Source of the DNA: Rhizobium sp. NLR16a | Lineage (GTDB): Bacteria; Pseudomonadota; Alphaproteobacteria; Rhizobiales; Rhizobiaceae | Direction: 5' to 3' | Length of the DNA stretch: 64,000 bases | Assembly (NCBI RefSeq): GCF_017948245.1 | Contig: NZ_CP072866.1 | Coordinates: forward strand, 62,001-126,000 | Shown: positions 25,291 through 33,733 of the stretch, piece after piece | Position numbering within the stretch: position 1 is the first letter of the stretch | Layout: every line of letters begins with the position of its first letter | Translations under genes and position numbers: made by a program | Notes under the pieces: generated by a model | Databases searched by the model: none | What the model saw: only the letters and a program-made list of their open reading frames with translations | What the model was told of the DNA's origin: nothing

Positions 25291-26889
25291 TCATGCCGCC
25301 GCGGACCGGTTGATTGCCAAGAAGTGCCGGACGACGGGTTTCTCAGGACCGGCATGGTAAGCCAGAACCTTCCCCTGCAGATCGGCGTCGGCGTTCGAGA
25401 CCCGCTTGTGCTGACGAAGATGTTCAGCCCAGGATTCCACCATGAACCACTCGACGATCTTCTCAGGGTTCGCCGAGTCCTCAGTGACACCCCATCCGTA
25501 GGCACCATCGCGGCGCCGCTCCCTGGAAAGATGTTCGATTGCGTGCAGGAAGGCTGTGCGGTGCTGTTTCTCGACCTTGTACTCGATCAGGATCAGCACC
25601 GGGCCGCGGTCATGGGCGATCGGTTCGGCAACAAGCGGCTCCGGCCAGTGGTTGGACGGCACCAGGTCGGCATCGCCTGAGGGAAGCTTAACTCGGTGCA
25701 TGATGGACCCGGCGATGAGCAAGCCGGCAGCTCCGATGAGCAAGGTCGACTGGATGCCGACAGCTTCGCCGACAGCACCCCAGCCGAGGCTTCCTACAGT
25801 CATCGCACCGTTGAAGACGGTCAGATAGACAGCAAGACCACGACCACGCACCCAGTTCGGGAGCACAGCCTGGGCGGTGCCGTTGAGCGTCGTCAGCGCC
25901 GTGATCCACGCTCCCCCGAGGAAAAGGAGGACGATGATCGCAACCCACTTTGGTGGAGCGAGAGCAAGCAGACCCATGACGGCTGCTGTGACAAGCGCGG
26001 CGCCGAGAAGCAGTCCGTCCGAGCTCAAGCGTTCACGCAGCTTCGGCATCACCAAGGCTCCGCCGATCGCACCAGCACCGACCGCACCAAGCAGGATGCC
26101 GTAGAAGCTCGCATCACCACCGAGGAGTTGGCGGGCAACGAGCGGAAGTAGAGCCCAGACTGCGCTGGCGAAGGCAAAGAAGATCGCCGCCCGCATAAGC
26201 ACGACATGCAGCGGCTCGCTCGCGCGGGTGTAACGGAGGCCAGCTCGGAACGCACCGAAGAAGTTCTCCTGAAGCGCATCGTTGGAGTTCGTTGCCCGCG
26301 GCCACCAGACAAGAGCTGCGATCACGAAGATATAGCTGACCACGTCCGCACCATAGGTGATCCCCGCTCCAAAGGCTGCGAGAAGCAGGCCGCCCGCGGC
26401 AGGGCCAATCGAGCGGGCGATGTTGATGCCCAGCGAGTTCAGCGCCACTGCGCTCTTCACGTCGCCGCGCTTCACGAGTTCCGGCACTATCGCCTGCCAG
26501 GTGGGCCCCATCAGCGCAGCACCGATCCCGCCGAGGAATGTGAGACCGATCAGCGCGCTGACGGAAAGCATGCCCGTCTGAGAGAGAACCATCAGCGCCA
26601 TGCTGACAGAGGCGAGTAGCACCTGCACGGCAATCAGGAACTTGCGGCGATCGAGGATGTCGGTCAGAACGCCTGCGGGGATGGCAAGCAGGAAGATCGG
26701 CAGGGTTCCAGCAGCCTGGACCATCGCGACCGCAGCCGGCGATGCGGACAGATCCGTCATCAACCAGGAGCTTGCGACATCGCGCATGAAGCTTCCGGTG
26801 TTACCAATAACGGTCGCGATCCAGAGGACAGCGAACACAGGCTGTGCGAGGGGCGCGAATGTTCCCCCGGATGACTTTGCGGCGCTCAT
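25291..26889 (-). CDS. MFS exporter (EntS-like) with C-terminal monooxygenase-like domain
   Basis: This 532-residue protein has an MFS domain of the enterobactin-exporter group (residues ~10-410, beginning FAVLWIATVIGNTGSFMRD) and an extra soluble domain from about 425 to 520. That tail (VLILIEYKVEKQHRTAFLHA ... EWFMVESWAEHLRQHKRV) resembles antibiotic-biosynthesis-monooxygenase (ABM) ferredoxin-like domains. Its start overlaps the DoxX stop by four bases, so both are in one operon under the ATTGC-N18-ATTGC element. It probably exports a toxic aromatic; this is inferred. Confidence 0.88.
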   Translation of the reverse strand: MSAAKSSGGTFAPLAQPVFAVLWIATVIGNTGSFMRDVASSWLMTDLSASPAAVAMVQAAGTLPIFLLAIPAGVLTDILDRRKFLIAVQVLLASVSMALMVLSQTGMLSVSALIGLTFLGGIGAALMGPTWQAIVPELVKRGDVKSAVALNSLGINIARSIGPAAGGLLLAAFGAGITYGADVVSYIFVIAALVWWPRATNSNDALQENFFGAFRAGLRYTRASEPLHVVLMRAAIFFAFASAVWALLPLVARQLLGGDASFYGILLGAVGAGAIGGALVMPKLRERLSSDGLLLGAALVTAAVMGLLALAPPKWVAIIVLLFLGGAWITALTTLNGTAQAVLPNWVRGRGLAVYLTVFNGAMTVGSLGWGAVGEAVGIQSTLLIGAAGLLIAGSIMHRVKLPSGDADLVPSNHWPEPLVAEPIAHDRGPVLILIEYKVEKQHRTAFLHAIEHLSRERRRDGAYGWGVTEDSANPEKIVEWFMVESWAEHLRQHKRVSNADADLQGKVLAYHAGPEKPVVRHFLAINRSAAA

Positions 26890-27329
26890 TTGCCGGCTCC
26901 CTTGGTGAGGTCGAATGCTGTAACGAAGACGAATGCGCCTGCGAGGCCGAGGTGCTCGAAGAAGGCATTGGTGGCCATGATGCGGTCAATCCCAGGCGCC
27001 ATCTCCCAGAAGCGAAGGGCGATGAAGGTTGCAAGTACGGTGAAGCCTGAAAGCGCAAGCGCGCCCGCCCAGCGCAGGAAACCCGAGATCACCATGGCGG
27101 AGGCCGTCAGCTCGAATACGATCACGGCGATCGCGAAGAACGCGGCGGGATGCAGACCGAAATGATCCATCTCAGCCAGTGCACCGTTGAAGTCGAAGAT
27201 CTTGGTGAGCGGACCCTGGATGTAGGCTGCGCAAAGAGCCAGCAGCGACGCCGTCCGCACCACAGGCGATCCGACGACGCCTGCGACGCGGCTCCGGATT
27301 GGATTGGATGATTGAGATTGGTAGGTCAT
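26886..27329 (-). CDS. DoxX-family membrane protein
   Basis: This 147-residue protein has four membrane helices. The first carries AALCAAYIQGPLTKIFDF, matching the DoxX pattern, and GFLRWAGALALSGFTVLATF follows. DoxX-like proteins, such as CatD and MhqP of Bacillus, accompany dioxygenases in quinone and catechol resistance. It is the first gene of the operon with the MFS exporter and lies 65-100 bp downstream of the shared repeat element. Confidence 0.88.
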   Translation of the reverse strand: MTYQSQSSNPIRSRVAGVVGSPVVRTASLLALCAAYIQGPLTKIFDFNGALAEMDHFGLHPAAFFAIAVIVFELTASAMVISGFLRWAGALALSGFTVLATFIALRFWEMAPGIDRIMATNAFFEHLGLAGAFVFVTAFDLTKGAGK

Positions 27330-27403
27330 GTCGGCTCCTGTATGTTCGACGCGAGCGGCTGTGTTGCTGGAGCGATATTGGCTGGTTATGGCATTGCCAA
27401 CAA

Positions 27404-27431
27404 TTGCGGCAATAGTTTCGATTTAATTGCA
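27404..27431. promoter_or_regulatory. Shared repeat element (ATTGC-N18-ATTGC) upstream of doxX
   Basis: ATTGC at 27404 and 27427 are 23 bp apart, as in the three other promoters of this locus. The first copy is part of the palindrome ATTGCGGCAAT and the second belongs to ATTGC-N7-GCAAT (27427-27443). It is the likely LysR binding site of the doxX-MFS operon, 75 bp before the doxX start. Confidence 0.65.
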
Positions 27432-27490
27432 AAAACAGCAATTATAAAGCGACTCTCGGGCGGCACTTGGCCACCCGAGCTGAATGTTCG

Positions 27491-29473
27491 TCAGACTGCC
27501 CAGCAGGAGCAGCCGAGAGCGCCGAAGAAACCCTTGAGGTCGGTTATCGGGAGCTTGGATGTCCAGGCTCCGGCATGGTCGTGGCCGTGAACGCTGCAAT
27601 CGTTGGCGCATCCGCATGTAGAGATAGCGGTGCGGCGCAGCGAACGAGCGCCCGCGCCTTCCGGTTCGCCCCAGGCCGCATAACCGCCGAACTTGCGGAC
27701 AGGCGACCAGTCGGGCATGGCGGGGGGCAAATCGTTCTCGTCGAGCGTCTTGAAGTCACCCGCGCCGTAGACGATCTTGCCGCCGACCATGGTCAGTTCC
27801 GAGACGATGAAGGAGATCTCGTCTTCGGCGCAGGAGAAGAAGTCCTTGTCCGGCACCACGAGATCGGCGAACTGCCCTTTCTCGATGCGGCCCTTCTTGC
27901 CTTCCTCGTTGGAGAACCACGTGACCTTTTCGGTCCACATCCTGAGCGCCGTCTCGCGGTCGAGGCAATTGGCACGCGGATAGAGCTGCATGCCGCCGAG
28001 CGTCCTGCCAGTCACCATCCACGACAGCGAGACCCACGGATTATAGGAGGCGACGCGGGTGGCATCGGTGCCGGCCGAGACGTTCACGCCCTTGTCGAGC
28101 ATCTTCCTGATCGGCGGCGTCGCTTCCGCCACGCCGTGCCCACAGCGCTCAACGAAGTATTCGCCCTGATATGCCATACGATGTTGTGTGGCGATACCAC
28201 CGCCGAGCGCGGCGATACGGTCGATCGAGCGATCCGAGATGGTTTCGGCATGGTCGAAGAACCAGTTTAGTCCCTCGAGTGGAATGTCCCTGTCGACCTT
28301 CTCGAACACGTCAAGGGCACGGGAGATCGTCTCGTCATAGGTGGCGTGCAGACGCCACGGCCAGCGGTTCTCCGCCAGGACGCGGATGACCTCTTCCAAC
28401 TCTCCCTCCATTTCCGGAGCCATCTCCGGGCGTGGCTGGCGGAAATCCTCGAAGTCGGCGGCCGAGAAGACAAGCATCTCGCCGGCACCGTTATGGCGGA
28501 AGTAGTCGTTGCCCTGCTTGTATTTGACCGACCGGGTCCAGTTCAGGAAGTCCTGCTTCTCTTCCTTGGGCTTCTGGGTGAAGAGATTGTAGGCGAGACG
28601 AACCGTCATCTGGTTCTCGTCGGACAGCTTCTGAATGACCTCATAGTCGTCAGGATAGTTCTGGAAACCACCACCCGCGTCGATCACGCCTGTCACGCCA
28701 AGTCGGTTCAACTCGCGCATGAAGTGGCGGGTAGAGTTGACCTGATAGTCCAACGGAAGCTTCGGGCCCTTGGCCAGCGTCGAATAAAGAATGCCCGCAT
28801 TCGGCTTGGCCAGCAGCAAGCCCGTCGGGTTGCCGTTGACATCGCGGGTGATCTCGCCGCCGGGCGGGTTCGGCGTTTCACGGGTGTAGCCGACAGCGCG
28901 GAGAGCTGCGCCGTTGAGCAGCGCACGGTCATAAAGATGCAGAAGGAACACGGGCGTGTCGGGCGCGACCGCGTTGATCTCCTCGATGGTCGGGAGGCGT
29001 TTTTCCACGAACTGGTTTTCGGTGAACCCGCCGACGACGCGAACCCACTGCGGCGCGGGCGTGATCGCCACCTGGCGCTTCAGCATGTCCATCGCGTCGG
29101 CGAGCGAGCGCACGCCGTCCCAGCGCAGTTCCATGTTGTAGTTCAGGCCACCGCGAACGACATGGGTATGGTTGTCGATAAGGCCGGGCAGGACGCGCTT
29201 GCCCTTGAGGTCGATGATCTTAGTGCTGGAACCGGCCAGCGCCATGATCTCGCTGTCGGATCCGACTTCCAGGAACAGCCCGTCCTTGATGGCGATTGCC
29301 GTCGCATTCGGATTGGTCCGGTCAAGGGTCGTCACGCGGCCATTGTGGAGGATCAGGTCGGGATGCATAGTGTCTACTCCGGTCTGTCTGGGATCGGCAG
29401 TTTTCGCTGGTGAGAAGAGGTTCGAGAAGGCCAAGCTCGATGCACCTCCGAGAAAGGATCGACGCGTGGTCAT
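27491..29473 (-). CDS. Amidohydrolase family 3 (YtcJ-like), Tat signal, Cys/His-rich tail
   Basis: This 660-residue protein starts with a twin-arginine signal (TTRRSFLGGASSLAFSN). The metal-dependent hydrolase core shows LPGLIDNHTHVVRGG (metal-binding HxH), FFDHAETI and VSAGTDATR with the conserved Asp, as in amidohydrolase family 3. The last 45 residues are unusual: CGCANDC, then HGHDH, then CSC, a cluster that could bind a metal. It is coupled to the XapX gene by a one-base overlap. The substrate is not known. Confidence 0.88.
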   Translation of the reverse strand: MTTRRSFLGGASSLAFSNLFSPAKTADPRQTGVDTMHPDLILHNGRVTTLDRTNPNATAIAIKDGLFLEVGSDSEIMALAGSSTKIIDLKGKRVLPGLIDNHTHVVRGGLNYNMELRWDGVRSLADAMDMLKRQVAITPAPQWVRVVGGFTENQFVEKRLPTIEEINAVAPDTPVFLLHLYDRALLNGAALRAVGYTRETPNPPGGEITRDVNGNPTGLLLAKPNAGILYSTLAKGPKLPLDYQVNSTRHFMRELNRLGVTGVIDAGGGFQNYPDDYEVIQKLSDENQMTVRLAYNLFTQKPKEEKQDFLNWTRSVKYKQGNDYFRHNGAGEMLVFSAADFEDFRQPRPEMAPEMEGELEEVIRVLAENRWPWRLHATYDETISRALDVFEKVDRDIPLEGLNWFFDHAETISDRSIDRIAALGGGIATQHRMAYQGEYFVERCGHGVAEATPPIRKMLDKGVNVSAGTDATRVASYNPWVSLSWMVTGRTLGGMQLYPRANCLDRETALRMWTEKVTWFSNEEGKKGRIEKGQFADLVVPDKDFFSCAEDEISFIVSELTMVGGKIVYGAGDFKTLDENDLPPAMPDWSPVRKFGGYAAWGEPEGAGARSLRRTAISTCGCANDCSVHGHDHAGAWTSKLPITDLKGFFGALGCSCWAV

Positions 29474-29760
29474 CAGCCCCGCTCCTCTACAGTCGCCTTT
29501 GCCTTATGAGCAACGTTGATACGGTCGCCGCCCCTCGGCAGGTGACCGAAGATGTGCGGCTTGATCTGATGAATCCATGAGATCGCCGCCGGCTCGTTTC
29601 TCCAAAGCGTCTTCGCGAACGGAATAATTTGTTCGCCGACAAGGATTCCGAGAAGGCCGACCAGGGCAATGACAGGCGGTGCTGGTGATCGGACGTTGAG
29701 AAGGCTGTAGACGGTTCCGACGAGCAGGCCAGCGCCAAGCGACATGAGATAGATTTTCAT
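29473..29760 (-). CDS. XapX-domain (DUF1427) membrane protein
   Basis: This 95-residue protein has two membrane helices in its first 50 residues (YLMSLGAGLLVGTVYSLL, then PVIALVGLLGILVGEQ), the XapX domain pattern. A soluble tail of 40 residues follows. The ATG at 29760 follows GGAGAACATCTC. XapX proteins often sit beside amidohydrolases and isochorismatase-like hydrolases under LysR control; their function is not known. It is the middle gene of a three-gene operon. Confidence 0.85.
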   Translation of the reverse strand: MKIYLMSLGAGLLVGTVYSLLNVRSPAPPVIALVGLLGILVGEQIIPFAKTLWRNEPAAISWIHQIKPHIFGHLPRGGDRINVAHKAKATVEERG

Positions 29761-29825
29761 GAGATGTTCTCCAATCAATGAACGGACCGCTCCGATGGGG
29801 TGATCGGAGCGGTCTGATCAGACTG

Positions 29826-30515
29826 TTACTTCGCGGGGTTCGGGCCGATGCGCTTGCCGTGCTTGACGCGTTCTTCTGCGCCATGAACCATCGTGTAGGC
29901 GTAGTCGATACCCATTCCGTACGCGCCCGAATGCTCCTTTACGAGGGCTGTGACCGCATCGTAGGTCTCCTTGCGGGCCCAGTCGCGCTGCCACTCGAGC
30001 AGGACCTGCTGCCAGGTGACCGGAATCACGCCTGCCTGCACCATGCGATCCATCGCGTATTTGTGTGCGTCCGCGGACGTGCCGCCGGAAGCATCCGCGA
30101 CCATGTAGATCTCGTATTCCGGGACATCATGGAGAGCCGAGAGCGCGAACGTCGTGTTGCAAACCTCGGTCCACAGACCGGAGACGACGATCTTCTTGCG
30201 GTCCTCGGCGGCGTTCTTCGCCAGCGCCTCGCGGACGTTCTGGTCATCCCAGGAGTTCATCGAGGTGCGTTCGAGAAGGTCGTTCTCCGGGAAGACAGCA
30301 AGCAGTTCCGGATACGTGTTGCCCGAGAAGGATTGCGTCTCGACCGTCGTGATCGTGGTCGGGATGTTGAAGATCTTGGCGGCCTTGGCGAGGCCGACGA
30401 CATTGTTCTTCAGCGTCTGACGATCGATCGATTGGACCCCGAATGCCATCTGCGGCTGCTGGTCAATAAAGATGAGCTGGCTGTTTGCGGGGGTCAGGAC
30501 TTCGAGCTTGGGCAT
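29826..30515 (-). CDS. Isochorismatase-like cysteine hydrolase (YcaC type)
   Basis: This 229-residue protein has the isochorismatase-fold triad: Asp in LIFIDQQPQM, a Lys in DRKKIVVSG and the nucleophile Cys in LWTEVCNTTFALSA. It is closest in pattern to YcaC-type hydrolases of unknown substrate. The ATG at 30515 is preferred over a GTG at 30521 because GAGGAAG is well placed before it. It is the first gene of the operon with XapX and the amidohydrolase. Confidence 0.9.
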   Translation of the reverse strand: MPKLEVLTPANSQLIFIDQQPQMAFGVQSIDRQTLKNNVVGLAKAAKIFNIPTTITTVETQSFSGNTYPELLAVFPENDLLERTSMNSWDDQNVREALAKNAAEDRKKIVVSGLWTEVCNTTFALSALHDVPEYEIYMVADASGGTSADAHKYAMDRMVQAGVIPVTWQQVLLEWQRDWARKETYDAVTALVKEHSGAYGMGIDYAYTMVHGAEERVKHGKRIGPNPAK

Positions 30516-30833
30516 GGTCACTTCCTCTTCCGTTGTTTGGACCGCCTGTTGCGGAGTTATTAAATGGGCAGCAGCAATCGATCGGCCGCCGTGCGACGTT
30601 CGTTCTGCAATCCTTGAAGTGTTGCTGGATCCTTATCGGAGCCGCTCACTCGTTGTCTTGGCTGCTGGAAAGACACTTACCGCGCGGATGGTGCACAAGG
30701 AATTGCAATAAGAATTGCTATTGAATTGCGACTTCTGCAACAATCGCGAACGCCAGTGCTGCTGAAATGGAAAGCGCCGCGGCCCTTTCGGAACGCGGCG
30801 GTCTTTATCGCGGTTTTGTCTGGAGATTGCTGC
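30516..30833. other. Intergenic region upstream of the isochorismatase-like gene
   Basis: This 318-bp gap separates the isochorismatase-like gene from the end of the dioxygenase gene. It contains the triple ATTGC element at 30702-30730 and no recognisable gene. Confidence 0.6.
30702..30730. promoter_or_regulatory. Shared repeat element (ATTGC x3, outer spacing 23 bp)
   Basis: ATTGC occurs at 30702, 30714 and 30725 (steps of 12 and 11 bp). The same three-copy spacing occurs at 34804-34832; the two 29-bp segments match at 21 positions. The first two copies also form GCAAT-N4-ATTGC. It lies 187 bp before the isochorismatase-like gene and is its likely LysR site. Confidence 0.7.
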
Positions 30834-31766
30834 TCATGCCGTCAGCGGCACAAGGTTGGACTGGATCTCATCGCGGTAGTCCTCGTATCGGCTCGGGAGC
30901 TTGAGCGCCTCCCCGAGGTGCGCCGTGTCCTCGTCCCGGTTGAAGCCAGGCTCGTTCGTGGCGACTTCGAACAGTATCCCGCCCGGCGTGCGGAAGTAGA
31001 TCGCCCAGAAATAGTCGCGGTCGATGACGGGCGTCACCTGATAGCCTGTATCCATGAGAGCTTTGCGCACTTCGAGCTGCTTCTCGCGGTTTTCGACGGC
31101 GAACGCGATGTGGTGCACCGAACCTGCGCCCGGACGCGCAAAAGGCGTCTTCGGCAACGCTGCCAGATCGATCGTGTCCGCCCCATTGCCGTCGGGGATA
31201 TTGAAGCGGGTCACGTCGCCCTCTTTGTCAGCGCGCTGGTAGCCCATGAAGCCGAGCAGCTCTTCGGTCGCAGCGGTGTCGTGCAGACTGAATCTTGCGC
31301 CGGCGAAACCGCGAATTGCCGCATCGTCGGGAATTCCATCGGCAACCCAGGGTGCCCGCTTGTCGTCGGAGGATTCAATGAGAGCAAGGGCGTCGCCGTC
31401 CGGGCCCATGAAGCGAAGCCGGTTGGCGCCAAACACGGTGTCGAGTTCCAGTCCGTCCACGCCCTGCGCGGTGAAGCGGTCCTGCCAGAACTTCAGCGAA
31501 CCCTTCGGCACTGAGAACTGTGTTTCGCCAACTTCGCCGACACCCGGGCGGCCGAGCATCATGTTCGGAAACGGGAAGTAGGTCATCACTGTCCCGGCCG
31601 ACCCCGTCTCGTCACCGTAGTAGAGGTGATAGACGCTGGGGTCATCGAAGTTGACCGTCTGCTTCACGCGGCGCAGACCAAGCGTATCGGTGAAGAAGCG
31701 ATTGTTCTGCCGCGCGTCCGATGCCATCGAAGTCACGTGGTGTAATCCCTTGATGTCCTTAATCAT
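30834..31766 (-). CDS. Ring-cleaving dioxygenase, VOC superfamily (MhqO-like)
   Basis: This 310-residue protein consists of two vicinal-oxygen-chelate modules. IKGLHHVTSMASDARQN opens the first and carries the metal His; HHIAFAVENREKQL opens the second, and GGILFEVATNEPGF carries the metal Glu. This matches the MhqO-type ring-cleaving dioxygenases that degrade hydroquinone-like compounds. It is divergent from the LysR gene and shares its promoter region with the ATTGC element, so it is a probable direct target. Confidence 0.9.
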   Translation of the reverse strand: MIKDIKGLHHVTSMASDARQNNRFFTDTLGLRRVKQTVNFDDPSVYHLYYGDETGSAGTVMTYFPFPNMMLGRPGVGEVGETQFSVPKGSLKFWQDRFTAQGVDGLELDTVFGANRLRFMGPDGDALALIESSDDKRAPWVADGIPDDAAIRGFAGARFSLHDTAATEELLGFMGYQRADKEGDVTRFNIPDGNGADTIDLAALPKTPFARPGAGSVHHIAFAVENREKQLEVRKALMDTGYQVTPVIDRDYFWAIYFRTPGGILFEVATNEPGFNRDEDTAHLGEALKLPSRYEDYRDEIQSNLVPLTA

Positions 31767-31833
31767 GAAGATGCCTTTCAGTGGGCATTGAAATTGTTCA
31801 TCTGAAAACTACGCCCGTTGATCGCCATCGGGT

Positions 31834-31861
31834 ATTGCAATATTCCTCTCGAGTGAATTGC
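31834..31861. promoter_or_regulatory. Shared repeat element (ATTGC-N18-ATTGC) between dioxygenase and LysR genes
   Basis: ATTGC at 31834 (within ATTGCAAT) and 31857 (within AATTGCAA) are 23 bp apart, centred in the 113-bp divergent region. This is the classic place for the autoregulatory site of a LysR regulator. Confidence 0.7.
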
Positions 31862-31879
31862 AAATCCTGAAACAATGAC

Positions 31880-32779
31880 ATGAACGATTACAAAGCCCTT
31901 AGAACCTTCCTGCTCGCCGCCGAGAAGCGAAATTTCGCCCAGGTCGCCCGCGAGTTGGACATGACGCCGGCGGCCGTCACACGCGCGATCGCCGCACTCG
32001 AGGCGGAACTTGGCGTGCAGCTTTTCGTGCGCACGACAAGGCAAGTCTCGCTGACGACTGACGGCGCAATCTTCGCCGCGCAGATCCAGCCAGCGGTGAA
32101 GACGCTGGAAGAAGCGCGCCGCGAAGTTATGAACGCACACAAGGCTGACGAAGGGCGGCTGCGGATCAGCGCGCCGACGTGGTTCGGCAAGACCGTGCTG
32201 CCGCCGATCCTGTCAGGTTTCAAGGAACGCTATCCGAAAATGAGCTTTGAGATCTCCTTGTCCGACGGTTTGGTGAATATCGTCGATGACGATTACGATC
32301 TGGCGATCCGCATCTCATCACAGCCTTCGGACAAGTACACGATCTGGAGAAAAATCAGGGTAGTGCCGCGTATCCTGGTCGCGGCCCCGGGCAGCCGTTT
32401 CGCCGATATGCAACATCCCAACGAACTAAAGCCAGACGACTGCCTCGCCTATAGTGGCGAAAGCCGGCGCGAGAACTGGCTATTGTCCGACGGTGGCTCA
32501 AGCATCACGATCTCGGCGGGTCGGGCCTTCAGCGCCAACAGTGGCGAGGTACTGGCCGACATGGCCGCCGACGGTGCAGGTGTCGCACTGCTCCCAGGAT
32601 TCAACATCGCCGATCACATCAGGAGCGGTCGTCTCGTCCACGTCTTCAAGGGATGGGCGCCGCCTGACCTGTGGCTGACGCTGTTTTACCCGCCGTACCA
32701 AGCGCTTCCACCACGCATCGCTTCATTCTCGAAATTCTTCGAAGAGCAAGTCGCGGCGCAGATGGTCATGCTGGATTGA
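31880..32779 (+). CDS. LysR-family regulator of the dioxygenase/DoxX locus
   Basis: This 299-residue regulator has a winged HTH (KALRTFLLAAEKRNFAQVAR, then TPAAVTRAIAALEAELGVQLF) and a ligand domain starting at GRLRISAPTWFGKTVLPPI. It is divergent from the ring-cleaving dioxygenase. Four promoter regions in the surrounding 7.5 kb carry the same spaced ATTGC repeat, including its own, so it probably controls them all. The inducer may be a quinone or another electrophile, judged from the gene set. A relic of its promoter and first codons lies at 21.3 kb. Confidence 0.94.
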   Translation: MNDYKALRTFLLAAEKRNFAQVARELDMTPAAVTRAIAALEAELGVQLFVRTTRQVSLTTDGAIFAAQIQPAVKTLEEARREVMNAHKADEGRLRISAPTWFGKTVLPPILSGFKERYPKMSFEISLSDGLVNIVDDDYDLAIRISSQPSDKYTIWRKIRVVPRILVAAPGSRFADMQHPNELKPDDCLAYSGESRRENWLLSDGGSSITISAGRAFSANSGEVLADMAADGAGVALLPGFNIADHIRSGRLVHVFKGWAPPDLWLTLFYPPYQALPPRIASFSKFFEEQVAAQMVMLD

Positions 32780-32828
32780 CGTACACCGCCGCGCATCATC
32801 ACGGATCCTCAGGAGACTTACACCTTCC

Positions 32829-33602
32829 TCAGATCGAGCCGTCCTGTGAAAGCGCCCTTAGTCTCGCGGCGACGATTTGCTGTAGCTGCCACAGGTTTCG
32901 ATCGAAGATGTTCCGGTCCGCCAGATCCAAGACCGTCCGATGCAGGTATTCCGCGCAGGATCCAGCCGGTCCGCATGCCTGAGCGATCAACACTGCGGCG
33001 TCATCGAGCGGTATCTTCTCCGTGAGCCGTGATCGCTTCGTGCTCGCCCAAAATGTGAGCGCGCGGCGTCTACCGGTCGGTGTCTCGACCGAAACCCATC
33101 GCACCATGTCGCACACCTCGGCATATCGGATTTCGCGCGCCAGAAGCGTACGCAGATCCTGCCTTTTCGTGGCGCAGGGGAGCTTCAGGACGACGCCAGA
33201 GCAACTCCCTCCCGGCCGAAGCGCCAGCATCAGACCCGGCGCATCGGAGGTGGCCCTTAGCCGTTCTATCCTCAACGAGAACGCACGATGCCACCCGTAC
33301 GCAATGGCTTCTTCACTTGTCGCTACTTCGAAGCCCGGGTTCCACATCAAAGACCCATAAGCGAACACCCATATCTCCTCGTCACCAGCCTCCCGCTCCA
33401 CTCTGCTGACGAGTTCATCGAGTCGCTGACCCGAGATTGGAGTCCAGTTAGGTTCTGGGCCCTCGTCCTCGACCGGCTTGACGGTTTTGGCTACGAGGTC
33501 CGGGGTCAGTTGCATGGCAACAGGTACCGGTGTTTTGGCGGTGGTTGTTTTTCGCATGGTGGCAATTATTTCAACGAGATAAACGCCGAAGGACCATCGC
33601 AT
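32829..33602 (-). CDS. ChaC-like gamma-glutamylcyclotransferase
   Basis: This protein of up to 257 residues contains WVFAYGSLMWNPGFEV (residues ~78-93), the YGSL motif of the gamma-glutamylcyclotransferase fold, followed by the ChaC-type YGWHRAFSL. ChaC enzymes cleave glutathione to 5-oxoproline and Cys-Gly. The N-terminal 60 residues are low-complexity and uncertain: the frame starts at 33602, but an ATG at 33557 would also serve, and neither has a clear ribosome-binding site. It converges on the LysR gene. A glutathione role would suit the detoxification context. Confidence 0.85.
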   Translation of the reverse strand: MRWSFGVYLVEIIATMRKTTTAKTPVPVAMQLTPDLVAKTVKPVEDEGPEPNWTPISGQRLDELVSRVEREAGDEEIWVFAYGSLMWNPGFEVATSEEAIAYGWHRAFSLRIERLRATSDAPGLMLALRPGGSCSGVVLKLPCATKRQDLRTLLAREIRYAEVCDMVRWVSVETPTGRRRALTFWASTKRSRLTEKIPLDDAAVLIAQACGPAGSCAEYLHRTVLDLADRNIFDRNLWQLQQIVAARLRALSQDGSI

Positions 33603-33733
33603 CCGGCAGTTCTTGGCTGTCGCCTGATCAATTAACGGGGACTGTCTCTATCGAAGAGGGTAGCGCGCCGAGCGCCTGTGGATCTTTGTGAGGCGACGGG
33701 TGCGTGGGAGGCCGCACCCGTCGCCAGGACCGA

